A stretch of DNA of 64,000 nucleotides from SAR324 cluster bacterium. Lineage in GTDB: Bacteria > SAR324 > NAC60-12. Shown piece after piece: positions 7,583 through 15,178 of this stretch (positions are counted from its first letter, which is position 1; the number at the start of each line of letters is the position of its first letter). The notes beneath the pieces were generated by a model that made no database searches, had not been told where the DNA came from, and saw nothing but the letters and a program-made list of their open reading frames with translations. Both the position numbers and the translations under genes were made by a program. The DNA lies in contig JANQJU010000077.1 of assembly GCA_028281495.1 (NCBI GenBank), forward strand, positions 1 to 64,000. The letters are read 5' to 3'.

Positions 7583-8869
7583 TCAATTCAAAACAATAGC
7601 GTTGGATGAGGGAGTAAAAGGAGCAACGGCCTTTAGGGCCACCATAGTGAGATCGTCTTCCAACGGCTGGCTGTTGTAAAAACGATAGGCTTCTTGGACC
7701 AAATCATCGACCAATTGAGAGGCCGAATATTGAGAACGAGCGGATAAATAATGTTTTAGCGTGCGCTCTCCCCAGAACTCTTCATGAGGATTGGTATTTT
7801 CGATCAACCCATCTGTATACAAAAACAAGGTATCTCCCTCTTCCAATTGGTAGGTACTTTCACGATAAGTAGAATCAGGGTGATAGCCGAGTAATGAATT
7901 GGTATTCACGAGATGCTTCAAGCGACCATTGGCCCTCAATACAATTGGAAAGTTATGCCCGGCATTGGAGAACGTGATTTTCCCAGTAGACAGCTCGATG
8001 CTTGCGATAAAGAAGCTCATCATGTAATTGGGGTAGCCGATTTTATATACGGCCTTATTCACCAGTTTCAGAAGCTTAGAGGGAGACAAACAATCACTGT
8101 AGCAACCTGCGAGTTCTTCCAAAGTACTACACGTTGCTGCTGCGGTTGCTGTCACCAAGGCTGCGGGAGATCCATGTCCAGTCACATCACCAATCATCAC
8201 ATAGAGATGATCCTCAATCGCGGTGGAGAAGCCGTACCAATCGCCTCCGCTTTCGGTAGCGGATTGAAAAAAACTCGCTAATTCCAGATTTCGTACTTGG
8301 GGCAAGTTTTTGGGGAATAGAGCATTCTGAACTGCGGCTGCTGTTTTGAGTTCGGCTTCCATCCGAGCGGTTTCTCGGATGTTTTCCAACAACTGGATAT
8401 TCTTCAACATCATTGTGACAAAATGGCTAAACGTCTCAACCACTTGTCGTTCGGTAGAAGCTGGAGCAAATTGATGAGGAGGCCCGGTAAGGCTCAAGAC
8501 TCCTAAGACTTGATCTCCATCTGAAAGCGGCACACACAGCAAAGATTTTTCATTTGGTGCTACTGGATTCAACGGAAAGTAGAGATCATCTTGGGTATTG
8601 GGCAGATAGACGATTTCATTTTTTTGAGCCGTCGTACCAATGGCTCCCTCTCCCAGGTTGAGCAATTTGGTAGGGAGATGCCGCTCCCATGAAGGCAAAG
8701 CATCACTCAGAACCAATTGTTGATCTTGCGCCAAGTAGAGGGAGATGTGGGAAAGCTCAACATGCCGTCTTAAGGCTCGATCAATGGTACGCAACACTTG
8801 AGTGCGATCTGGTAAACAGGCCAGCGCTCCTGTGGTCGCACTTAAATCGTTTAGAATAGCATGTGACAT
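7583..8869 (-). CDS. GAF-domain SpoIIE/RsbU-type protein phosphatase
   Basis: A 428-residue cytosolic PP2C-like phosphatase with an N-terminal GAF sensor. Residues ~10-165 form the GAF domain (LGEGAIGTTAQKNEIVYLPN, SLLCVPLSDGDQVLGVLSLTG). A short coiled linker (ENIRETARMEAELKTAAAVQNALFP) is followed by the PPM/SpoIIE catalytic domain with the metal-binding motifs SGGDWYG, IGDVTGHG, LFLYTDGLIENTN and LEDDLTMV. Family members dephosphorylate anti-sigma-factor antagonists (STAS proteins) in partner-switching pathways; no STAS or RsbW-like gene is visible here. The ribosome site is AGGGAG before ATG 8869. It heads an operon with the 54-aa ORF and the solute-binding protein, and a GG-N10-GC element lies upstream at 8936-8952. 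Confidence 0.92.
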   Translation of the reverse strand: MSHAILNDLSATTGALACLPDRTQVLRTIDRALRRHVELSHISLYLAQDQQLVLSDALPSWERHLPTKLLNLGEGAIGTTAQKNEIVYLPNTQDDLYFPLNPVAPNEKSLLCVPLSDGDQVLGVLSLTGPPHQFAPASTERQVVETFSHFVTMMLKNIQLLENIRETARMEAELKTAAAVQNALFPKNLPQVRNLELASFFQSATESGGDWYGFSTAIEDHLYVMIGDVTGHGSPAALVTATAAATCSTLEELAGCYSDCLSPSKLLKLVNKAVYKIGYPNYMMSFFIASIELSTGKITFSNAGHNFPIVLRANGRLKHLVNTNSLLGYHPDSTYRESTYQLEEGDTLFLYTDGLIENTNPHEEFWGERTLKHYLSARSQYSASQLVDDLVQEAYRFYNSQPLEDDLTMVALKAVAPFTPSSNAIVLN

Positions 8870-8935
8870 AACAACTCCCTGAAATTGAAAGGTTTAAGAA
8901 TTCAAAGACACGATTGATAGTTTTACTCTTCTTTC

Positions 8936-8952
8936 TGCGTAAACCGTGCCAA
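8936..8952 (-). promoter_or_regulatory. candidate sigma-54 promoter before the SpoIIE phosphatase
   Basis: On the minus strand TTGGCACGGTTTACGCA has an intact -24 box (TGGCAC) and a -12 GC at the required GG-N10-GC spacing, although the -12 box is ACGC rather than TTGC. The start point would be near 8925, leaving a 5' leader of about 55 nt before ATG 8869. Confidence 0.45.
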
Positions 8953-9025
8953 CTTGAAAAGTGTTTTAATTTCAGTGAACTAACTTTTGATTTCTCATTA
9001 GTTAAAAAGCAAATTTCAGGGAGAG

Positions 9026-9126
9026 TGTGAGAATGTGAGAGAATGTGAGAAGTCAAATCACTTGGAGTGAGAGATTATGAGAGTCCGGTGAGAGAAATAG
9101 AGCAGAAAATGAGAGGATATGAGAAA
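9026..9126. repeat. irregular TGAGA/TCTCA repeat cluster
   Basis: Eight copies of GTGAGA or ATGAGA at uneven spacing in about 100 bp, including two tandem GTGAGA(GA)AT units at 9026-9050. On the minus strand this is a TCTCAC/TCTCAT pyrimidine tract immediately downstream of the PilP-like gene. No hairpin or known protein site was recognised. Confidence 0.6.
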
Positions 9127-9134
9127 TCCTCAGA

Positions 9135-9629
9135 TCACTCTGGCTGATGTACCTCCAAAACCACTTGTTTGGCCCCGTATTGCAGGTAAATTTTTTCTTC
9201 AGTAATGCTCGTGACCTGGCCTTGTTCCACATAATCTCCTTCTGAGACGATAAAACGAAGTGCAGCCAACTGGACCACAGCAAATCGATCCTTTCTCGTA
9301 AATACGACTCCTAAGAGAATTGGTTTGTCCTCATTGGAGGCATCCAATTCCGCTTTGGATGCCTTGGGAATACTCTCTGTTTTTGGGGCTTTGGACGCAT
9401 TTACTGCTGCCTCTGGTGCCTTGGACGCATTTACTGCTGCCTTGGGTGCCTTGGGGACAGGAGAGACTGTCTCAATGATTTCCGATTTTGGTTCTGGCAC
9501 TTTAGGCAGAGCACTTGAAAATGGGTTATGGACTGGAGCTGCATGCTCTTCTGTCGTTTCAGAAGGGGATTGCGCCCAAATACATGCAGCCATGCTCCAC
9601 ACAACCATCATTGAGAATCCCCATTTCAT
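9135..9629 (-). CDS. PilP-like periplasmic pilus/secretion accessory protein
   Basis: A 164-residue exported protein. It has an N-terminal signal with a possible lipobox (SMAAC), a long Pro/Ala/Lys spacer (~25-95), and a small C-terminal beta domain (PILLGVVFTRKDRFAVVQ...VSEGDYVEQGQVTSITEEKIYL) of the type in PilP and GspC, which connects inner-membrane PilN/O or GspL/M to the secretin. The spacer holds a duplicated SKAPxAAVNA unit encoded by a 30-bp direct repeat (9391-9420 and 9421-9450). Its ATG overlaps the stop of the PilO-like gene by 4 bp, so the two are translationally coupled. The identification rests on domain layout and on that neighbour. Confidence 0.65.
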   Translation of the reverse strand: MKWGFSMMVVWSMAACIWAQSPSETTEEHAAPVHNPFSSALPKVPEPKSEIIETVSPVPKAPKAAVNASKAPEAAVNASKAPKTESIPKASKAELDASNEDKPILLGVVFTRKDRFAVVQLAALRFIVSEGDYVEQGQVTSITEEKIYLQYGAKQVVLEVHQPE

Positions 9630-10216
9630 AGTTCCTCCTTGGCAACGGATTGCCTGCGGTAAATGCTTAATCGCAATTGAATGTTCAATTGGGGGTTGGG
9701 ATCTTGAGGGGCACGGTTATGGATTTCCAATCGGCGGATGTTGATCAAAAATGGAAGGGCTTCTAGCTGTTGGATGAATCGCAAGAGTTGGACATAACTG
9801 CCTGCCATTTCCAGATGAAACGTTAGCTCAGCATGATGTACAAAATTTTCCTCGGGTAAAACCAATTGGCGCTTTAGCATCAAGTGGCTGGTTTCCAACA
9901 CCTCCAACAGATGGGCTGTGATTTTTTCCAAACGCCATTGTTCTGGTAGCACTGTTTCAAGAAACTCGATTTGTTGTTCGAGGTGTTGAGCTTCTTCATC
10001 AAATTTCTGTTGATTTTGGCGATATTGGCTCAAAGCTTGGAGTTTGTTGGCAACTTCTCGAAATCGTGTTTCCAGTCGGTCCCGTCGTTCTAAGGTAGGA
10101 CCCAGCCAAATGTTGTAAGCAAAAGAAAGCATAAAGATTCCTATCAATCCCAACAGCAACCATTGCCGGTTGAATTGATAACGGACTAGAGAACTTCGTA
10201 AGTTGAACCACTGCAT
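9626..10216 (-). CDS. pilO: PilO-like type IV pilus assembly protein
   Basis: A 196-residue bitopic inner-membrane protein: a short cytoplasmic N-terminus, one membrane helix (~19-37, WLLLGLIGIFMLSFAYNIW), a coiled coil (~45-95, DRLETRFREVANKL...EAQHLEQQIEFLE), then a ferredoxin-like periplasmic domain (ELTFHLEMAGSYVQLLRFIQQLEALPFLINIRRLEI) typical of PilO/GspM. PilO with PilN and PilP forms the alignment complex of type IVa pili. The usual pilM, pilN and pilQ genes are absent here, so this pair is detached from the main pilus cluster or belongs to a related system. The Shine-Dalgarno GAGGT is 5 nt before ATG 10216. Confidence 0.75.
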   Translation of the reverse strand: MQWFNLRSSLVRYQFNRQWLLLGLIGIFMLSFAYNIWLGPTLERRDRLETRFREVANKLQALSQYRQNQQKFDEEAQHLEQQIEFLETVLPEQWRLEKITAHLLEVLETSHLMLKRQLVLPEENFVHHAELTFHLEMAGSYVQLLRFIQQLEALPFLINIRRLEIHNRAPQDPNPQLNIQLRLSIYRRQSVAKEEL

Positions 10217-10377
10217 GATCTACCTCATTGGAATTTGGGTTTAAGAAGAACATGGTTTCCTTTCGAAGTTGGCTATAGCTGAATTCTGTTGAAGATATCA
10301 TAGTGAAGCATTTCACGAACATTTTATTTGATTCTCAAGATTAGCCCTTATTACCTCTAGGGTGAAGCTGTCTCCAT

Positions 10378-12051
10378 CTAATCCCGAATAGAAAGCTGTT
10401 GAATTTTTTTGAAGTCGGCTTGTGCTTTTTGCAGTTGCTTCAAGGCTAAGTAAATTTGACGACGATTTTTATATGCATCCAAATAATCCGGACGCAGTTC
10501 AATCGCCTGAGTGAAATCGGTCAAGGCTTCGGAATAATGTCCTTGATAGGCATAGACACCGCCCCGGTTCAGATAATAGGTGGCATCCCACGGCCGCAAT
10601 TCAATGGCTGTGTTGAGGTCTACCAAGGCCTTTTCGTATTGATTCAAAGTTACATAAATCAGGCTGCGGTTGTTATACGCTTCAGGAAATTTTGAATTGT
10701 TGGCAATCGCGTGATTGTAATGTGTATAGGCTGCATGAGTGGCCCCTTGTTCTTCATAGAACAGCCCTAGATTGTTATGGGCAGCAGCAGCGCGGGGATT
10801 GAAAGATAGGGTGTGTTTCCAAAGCGTCTCGCGGCTTTCATATATCGAAGCTTGGTGCCAAGTCAGCACGCTCAATAATCCAAAGACGCTTGCCCAAAAT
10901 ATCCAACTGCTTCCCCGGATGACGGCAGGAAAGGAGTTTTTGATTCCATTCATATTTTGAGTGACCGCTTCGAAGCTTCGTAAAATCAAAAAAGTCAGGA
11001 GAATGAAAATTGGCAAGCTTGGCAGATATACAAAGTAGTCTGTCACAAAAGAATGCTGATGAAAGCCAATGTCAAAAAATCCTAAGACCGGAAACAGAGA
11101 TACTCCAAAAGCCCCAAATGCTAAAAATAGGGGGCGCCCCCAGTGATTATATTTCCATCCCAAAAGTGCCATCGTCAGACACACACTCAGAAGGGGAAGG
11201 TATTGAGTCCATTGCTGGGCAGAGATCTCCCATTTGGGGTAGATAAAAATCAGTGGATAAGGAAAAGTGATCTTGCTGAGGTAAAAAAAAGGAATGTGTC
11301 CGGCCAATAAAAGTCGTTCCAACAGGCTATGCGAAAACGCCTCACCGGTTGCCTTGGCAACTTCGGCTTCTAAGTAAATCCGAAGTATTCCAAATAAGCA
11401 CGCAATCAGGAAAAATGGGAGCAGACGGAGTCCTTCTCGTAGGGAACATGTGCGCCACAACCACAGCTGAGCAAAGATTAAAAGAACGGGTAGCATGACG
11501 GTGGAAGTCTTGCTCAGCAACGCCATCACAAACAAGAGCAAGGACAACACATACCAGCGTGTTCGGGGAGTCTGTAAAAATCGCAAATAAGAGAAAAACG
11601 TGAGGAGGTAGAATAGAAGTGAGACAACATTTTTGCGTTCCGAGATCCAAGCAACGGATTGAACACAAATGGGATGGCATGCGAAAATCATCGCTACCAG
11701 CCAGGCACCACGCACTCGAAAATAGGCAAGTCCACCCCACAACAGCAGTGCCCCCAGACCATGCAACACGATGTTGATTCCATGTGCCGCTCTTAGATCG
11801 TATCCCCACACTTGCCATTCCAACCAAAACGAAGACCGAGTGATGGGTATATATGCCCACATATCATTGTGATCCGAAGGGTCGAACCAAATACGTTGCC
11901 AACCCTTGGGATCTGACATCACGGGGTCGGCCAGAAAGTGGCTTCGGTCATCGATAATGAACCCTGCATGAAAGGCAGGAGAATAGATGCCAATCGTTGC
12001 AGCAAGCAACAGCAATCCGGCAAAGATATGAAAGATGCGTGAGGCAAGCAT
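10378..12051 (-). CDS. polytopic membrane protein with C-terminal TPRs (GT-C/TMTC-like)
   Basis: A 557-residue protein. The first ~400 residues contain about ten hydrophobic segments. An early luminal-type loop with an acidic pair (FIIDDRSHF) resembles the DD motif of GT-C glycosyltransferases, and ACHPICVQSVAWISERKNVVSLLFYLL is characteristic of the TMTC/DUF1736-like bacterial family. Residues ~415-550 form four TPR units (AAAAHNNLGLFYEEQG, PEAYNNRSLIYVTLNQYEKAL, ATYYLNRGGVYAYQGHYSEAL, LDAYKNRRQIYLALKQLQKA). A role in lipid-linked-sugar transfer to exported proteins is plausible but not shown. The ribosome site AAGGAA precedes ATG 12051. It shares a strand with the pilO/pilP pair, 160 bp away. 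Confidence 0.75.
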   Translation of the reverse strand: MLASRIFHIFAGLLLLAATIGIYSPAFHAGFIIDDRSHFLADPVMSDPKGWQRIWFDPSDHNDMWAYIPITRSSFWLEWQVWGYDLRAAHGINIVLHGLGALLLWGGLAYFRVRGAWLVAMIFACHPICVQSVAWISERKNVVSLLFYLLTFFSYLRFLQTPRTRWYVLSLLLFVMALLSKTSTVMLPVLLIFAQLWLWRTCSLREGLRLLPFFLIACLFGILRIYLEAEVAKATGEAFSHSLLERLLLAGHIPFFYLSKITFPYPLIFIYPKWEISAQQWTQYLPLLSVCLTMALLGWKYNHWGRPLFLAFGAFGVSLFPVLGFFDIGFHQHSFVTDYFVYLPSLPIFILLTFLILRSFEAVTQNMNGIKNSFPAVIRGSSWIFWASVFGLLSVLTWHQASIYESRETLWKHTLSFNPRAAAAHNNLGLFYEEQGATHAAYTHYNHAIANNSKFPEAYNNRSLIYVTLNQYEKALVDLNTAIELRPWDATYYLNRGGVYAYQGHYSEALTDFTQAIELRPDYLDAYKNRRQIYLALKQLQKAQADFKKIQQLSIRD

Positions 12052-12094
12052 CGTGTTCCTTCGGAAACGCCGAGGCGTTTCCGACGAAGCGATG

Positions 12095-12553
12095 TTAAGC
12101 TTGGGAGGCCACAGCGACTGCGCTATTGCTCACAGTAGCCGGGGAAATGACATTGGGCGTTTCAGCAGGAGAATAGCGACGGATCGTTTTGAAAAGATGA
12201 CGGATTTCTTTACCATCAATTTCATTGAGGCTCTTGCGTTGGCTGTTGAGCGCCCAATTGATGAATCCTAATTGTTGTTCAATTGAAACATATCCTAATG
12301 CAACCAATTGTTTGTCCAACAATTCTAAAGACCTTGCTTTCTTTTGTAAGGATACTGATTCTTCGCTCAATACCTGTTTGGTCAAGGCCGCACTCGGTTG
12401 TACCACCATTGATGTGGGAGTTGCTTTCTTAACACGCTCTTTTTGTTTTTTCACCATACGGTGCTTGATACGGTCACGAACCAATTCAATCAGAACAATC
12501 ACACTCGATAACGCCAAAGAAATCAGACAGAATCCGAGCAATACAGTCTCCAT
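12095..12553 (-). CDS. hypothetical membrane-anchored protein, 152 aa
   Basis: Unrecognised. It has one N-terminal membrane helix (residues ~4-24, LLGFCLISLALSSVIVLIELV), then a strongly basic stretch (DRIKHRMVKKQKERVKKA), an Ala/Ser/Thr linker, a helical region (~65-120, KKARSLELLDKQLVALGYVSIEQQLGFINWAL) and an Ala/Val-rich tail. The Shine-Dalgarno TAGGAG is well placed before ATG 12553. It lies 43 bp upstream of the GT-C/TPR gene on the same strand and probably opens that operon. The predicted topology puts the basic domain in the cytoplasm. Confidence 0.65.
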   Translation of the reverse strand: METVLLGFCLISLALSSVIVLIELVRDRIKHRMVKKQKERVKKATPTSMVVQPSAALTKQVLSEESVSLQKKARSLELLDKQLVALGYVSIEQQLGFINWALNSQRKSLNEIDGKEIRHLFKTIRRYSPAETPNVISPATVSNSAVAVASQA

Positions 12554-13129
12554 AAAAATCTCCTAAAATGAACGAAGTGATCACACACACCACCCCTTCC
12601 TTGAGCAGTGTGTTGCTTCCATCAAAATGGGCTACCCCTCCCCCCACGGAAGCGGTAAGTCCCTGTAGTTTAAGACAAAGCACAAAGCAGGCCATGCTTT
12701 TTCCGTTGTCTCTGAAATCCATGCCCTCGTATTGAAGAGCGGGTTTCCATTCCCTTCTATTAATATTGTACAAGCTCCCTCATGCCAGTTCGCGAAAAAT
12801 TCTCGAATCCCTCAAATCGCATCTCTTCCAATGGTTGTTCCAACGATGGTTAAGCATTGAAGAGAGGTTGGTTGGACGATTTGACTGCTCAATCCTGGCC
12901 CCAGTAAGCAAAAATTGCCCGAAATGCTGGGATGACGGCATAAAACTGAAGAAGGCTCGTCAGCCGAATTTGGAGAGATTTCGAGACTCTCAGCCTTCGC
13001 GGGGATTCCCAACCAGTGGCATCGAACTTGTATTCCTTTCCCTTTCATTGATGGAAGACATGTGTGGAGAAATGGGCAATCTGCCCTATCCATGAGTCGT
13101 TCGTGCAAATCATACAACAGGGCAGAAGC
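12554..13129. other. 576-bp divergent intergenic region upstream of flgI
   Basis: No convincing gene: the open frames on both strands lack ribosome sites and recognisable sequence. It must hold the promoters for the minus-strand hypothetical gene and for flgI. One sigma-54-like element (13017-13031) and a small GGGCA/TGCCC hairpin at 13073-13085 were seen. A riboswitch was looked for and not supported. Confidence 0.6.
13017..13031 (+). promoter_or_regulatory. weak sigma-54-like element upstream of flgI
   Basis: TGGCATCGAACTTGT keeps the -24 TGGCA and TTG of the -12 box at the correct spacing, but the final -12 base is T instead of C (GG-N10-GT). A start near 13043 would leave an 87-nt leader before flgI. 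Sigma-54 control of hook/basal-body genes is common in related bacteria. Confidence 0.3.
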
Positions 13130-14269
13130 ATGAAAAAACTTTCAAACACGGTTTGGCGTACCACATTGTGCTTGGTGCTCCTTGGCATCTTTGGAGTTTC
13201 CGAAGCTTGGAGCGTGCGTGTTAAAGACATTGCCTCGCTGCGGGGCGCGCGAAACAATCAATTGACCGGATTTGGAATTGTTGTGGGCTTAGATAGCACG
13301 GGGGATTCTCCTGACAGTTTGTTGTCCCGTAAACCTGTGATTAATGCGTTGGAACGTATGGGAATCAATTTAGGCCGGGAAGACATCACAGGCCGGAGTG
13401 TGGCAGCAGTTTGGCTCACAGCCACCTTGCCTCCTTTTGCTAAGTCAGGACAACGCTTGGATGTTACGGTTTCTACTATTGGAGATTCCACGTCCTTACG
13501 TGGAGGGGTTTTGGTGATGGCTCCATTGCGTGGTCCGAATCGTTTGGTATATGCGGTTGCACAAGGCCCGATAGTGGGCATTCCACGGGGAGTCAGCCAA
13601 GATGAATTGGGACTGGTGAACCGTCCGCTTCCGGTCAATTCCAGTATGGTGGCCTCGGTGGGGCATATTCCTGGAGGGGCTTTGGTAGAACGAGAAATCA
13701 ATCTCAATCTCAACAGCCGCACGCGAGTTTATATGAATTTGGATAATCCGGACTTCACCACAGCTTATCGCTTAGAACGGTTAATCAATCAGTCTCTGGG
13801 AACCCGGTCGGCACGAGCCAAAGATGCCGGGACGGTCGAGATCCTGGTTCCTAGCAGTTATTTGGGAAAAACTGTGGAACTGGTTTCCTATGTCGAGAAT
13901 TTGGAAATTACGCCAGACAACTCTGCCAAAGTCGTGCTTGATGAACGTACGGGAACGATTGTGATGGGGGACAATGTTCGCATCTCACCCATTGCGATCT
14001 CTCAAGGCAATCTGAACATTGAAGTCAAACTGCCTGAAGTTCCAGGCCAGGAGCAGCCACAGCCGGATGAACCCCCTCAAGTGGGCCTAGAAGAAGAGGA
14101 AGATCCCAACACCATTCGTTCCAATGTGTTCCTCCTCAAAGGAGGTGCTGACCTGAAAGAAATCGTCGATGGCTTTAATAAGATCGGGGCCTCCAGCGAA
14201 GAACTGACACAAGTGCTCAAGGCGATCAAAACCGCAGGAGCACTCCATGCAGAATTGTTGGTCAAGTGA
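13130..14269 (+). CDS. flgI: flagellar P-ring protein FlgI
   Basis: A 379-residue periplasmic protein that assembles the P ring around the flagellar rod in the peptidoglycan layer. The signal peptide is residues 1-26 (MKKLSNTVWRTTLCLVLLGI..., cleaved after SEAWS). Strongly diagnostic sequences are VRVKDIASLRGARNNQLTGF, VVGLDSTGDS, the TATLPPFAKSGQRLDVTVS region, and the C-terminal LKEIVDGFNKIGASSEELTQ followed by IKTAGALHAELLVK. An acidic/proline insert (EQPQPDEPPQVGLEEEED) before the last domain is unusual. The start was placed at ATG 13130 because it gives the signal peptide; a frame extension to 13064 does not. flgG, flgH and flgA are not adjacent. Confidence 0.96.
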   Translation: MKKLSNTVWRTTLCLVLLGIFGVSEAWSVRVKDIASLRGARNNQLTGFGIVVGLDSTGDSPDSLLSRKPVINALERMGINLGREDITGRSVAAVWLTATLPPFAKSGQRLDVTVSTIGDSTSLRGGVLVMAPLRGPNRLVYAVAQGPIVGIPRGVSQDELGLVNRPLPVNSSMVASVGHIPGGALVEREINLNLNSRTRVYMNLDNPDFTTAYRLERLINQSLGTRSARAKDAGTVEILVPSSYLGKTVELVSYVENLEITPDNSAKVVLDERTGTIVMGDNVRISPIAISQGNLNIEVKLPEVPGQEQPQPDEPPQVGLEEEEDPNTIRSNVFLLKGGADLKEIVDGFNKIGASSEELTQVLKAIKTAGALHAELLVK

Positions 14270-14343
14270 TCTAAGCCACAAATAACCATGTCACGAACGT
14301 GACCTTAACTGCCTTCGTCACAACCGATGGAGGTGCTCAACAA

Positions 14344-14358
14344 ATGGTAATGACATGA
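14344..14358 (+). other. possible four-codon leader ORF coupled to flgJ
   Basis: The only strong Shine-Dalgarno here, GGAGGTG (14329-14335), is about 10 nt before an ATG at 14344 that opens a frame Met-Val-Met-Thr-stop. Its TGA overlaps the flgJ ATG (ATGA at 14355-14358). flgJ itself has no good ribosome site, so re-initiation from this mini-ORF is plausible. It could be coincidental. Confidence 0.35.
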
Positions 14359-14675
14359 ACGGAATCCATTCAGTCAATTCAACAAATTTGCTGTTGAAGC
14401 AAAGTCAGAACGTCGAGAAGCTTGATTCTAAAAACCTCAAAAAAGATGAGGAACTGCGTGAGGCATCCAGGGAGTTCGAACAATTATTTGTCCAGCAGAT
14501 GCTTGATTCCATGCGTCAATCGGTTCCAGAATCTGAATTGGTGGAGAAAAGCCAAGGGGAAAAAATCTTCCGTTCGATGCTGGATCAAGAGTATGCTCGC
14601 ATCGCTTCCAAAACAGACAGTTTTGGATTAGGGGAGATGATTTACCAGGAATACAAGCCGAATCTGGGTAGGTAA
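14355..14675 (+). CDS. flgJ: flagellar rod-binding protein FlgJ (rod-cap domain only)
   Basis: A 106-residue protein corresponding to the N-terminal rod-cap (Rod-binding) domain of FlgJ. It lacks the C-terminal muramidase domain found in enterobacterial FlgJ. Diagnostic sequence is EASREFEQLFVQQMLDSMRQSVPESELVEKSQGEKIFRSMLDQEYA, ending in the GLGEMIYQEY helix. It would cap the growing rod in the periplasm, with peptidoglycan opened by a separate hydrolase. It follows flgI by 85 bp and precedes the flgM promoter. Confidence 0.93.
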   Translation: MNGIHSVNSTNLLLKQSQNVEKLDSKNLKKDEELREASREFEQLFVQQMLDSMRQSVPESELVEKSQGEKIFRSMLDQEYARIASKTDSFGLGEMIYQEYKPNLGR

Positions 14676-14684
14676 AAAAAGTGC

Positions 14685-14711
14685 TCAAGTTTTTGTGGCG
14701 CGTGCCGATAA
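14685..14711 (+). promoter_or_regulatory. sigma-28 (FliA) promoter of the flgM operon
   Basis: TCAAGTTT (14685-14692), 11 bp, then GCCGATAA (14704-14711). This matches the enterobacterial FliA consensus TAAAGTTT-N11-GCCGATAA at 15 of 16 positions with exact spacing. Transcription should start near 14718, about 135 bp before flgM, and cover flgM-flgN-flgK-flgL-csrA-fliW. Confidence 0.88.
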
Positions 14712-14852
14712 CTAAAGTATCTGGGGGTTACGGTCTATCCGTTTGAGAATTGCTTCCCTCCAAAACCGAGTGTACAGTGCCTTACCAATGAAGAGGCCAT
14801 CGGCATTCCAACAACCTCTTGAACCACTAACCTTCTCAGTCATGAGGTATTT

Positions 14853-15152
14853 ATGAAAATTTCAGGACATAACGCACCTGGTGCACAAGAACTCACAACA
14901 GGACAAGCTCGCAGCAAAGAGCTTTCTGGGGACAAAGATGCTCGCCAAGCCGGTCAATTGCAAAAACAAGGATCGGTGAAAACATCCACCTTCGTGTTGA
15001 ATAAGATTCAAGATCGTATTGCTGCTGAGCCGGACGTCCGAGCAGACCGAGTGGCCGAACTCAAAGCTCAAATCAAAAGCGGCGACTACAAAATCGATCC
15101 TCAAGCGTTAGCTTCCAAGATGCTTACGGATTCTCTCCGTGAGGATGTCTAA
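14853..15152 (+). CDS. flgM: anti-sigma-28 factor FlgM
   Basis: A 99-residue protein with the FlgM layout: a disordered Gln/Gly/Lys-rich N-terminal half and a C-terminal sigma-binding helical region (RADRVAELKAQIKSGDYKIDPQALASKMLTDSL), which matches the conserved family end. FlgM holds sigma-28 inactive until it is exported through the completed hook-basal body. Its own sigma-28 promoter lies just upstream, giving the usual negative feedback. The Shine-Dalgarno GAGGT is 5 nt before ATG 14853. Confidence 0.92.
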   Translation: MKISGHNAPGAQELTTGQARSKELSGDKDARQAGQLQKQGSVKTSTFVLNKIQDRIAAEPDVRADRVAELKAQIKSGDYKIDPQALASKMLTDSLREDV

Positions 15153-15178
15153 GTAAACCCTATTTAGGTGGAATGGAT

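Noticed and set aside
9325..9744. 139-codon plus-strand frame opposite the PilP-like gene
   Set aside because: Alanine/leucine-rich mirror of the PilP repeat region; PilP/PilO overlap and domain match support the minus strand.
12590..12720. Possible c-di-GMP (GEMM) or other riboswitch in the region upstream of flgI, on either strand
   Set aside because: Some GCAAAG- and GGTAG-like strings occur but not in the order or pairing of the GEMM core; no stem set could be built.
14290..14303. GTCACGAACGTGAC palindrome between flgI and flgJ as a terminator
   Set aside because: Two-base loop, no T-run, and flgJ follows in the same operon; it may be a minor mRNA structure but there is not enough to call it.
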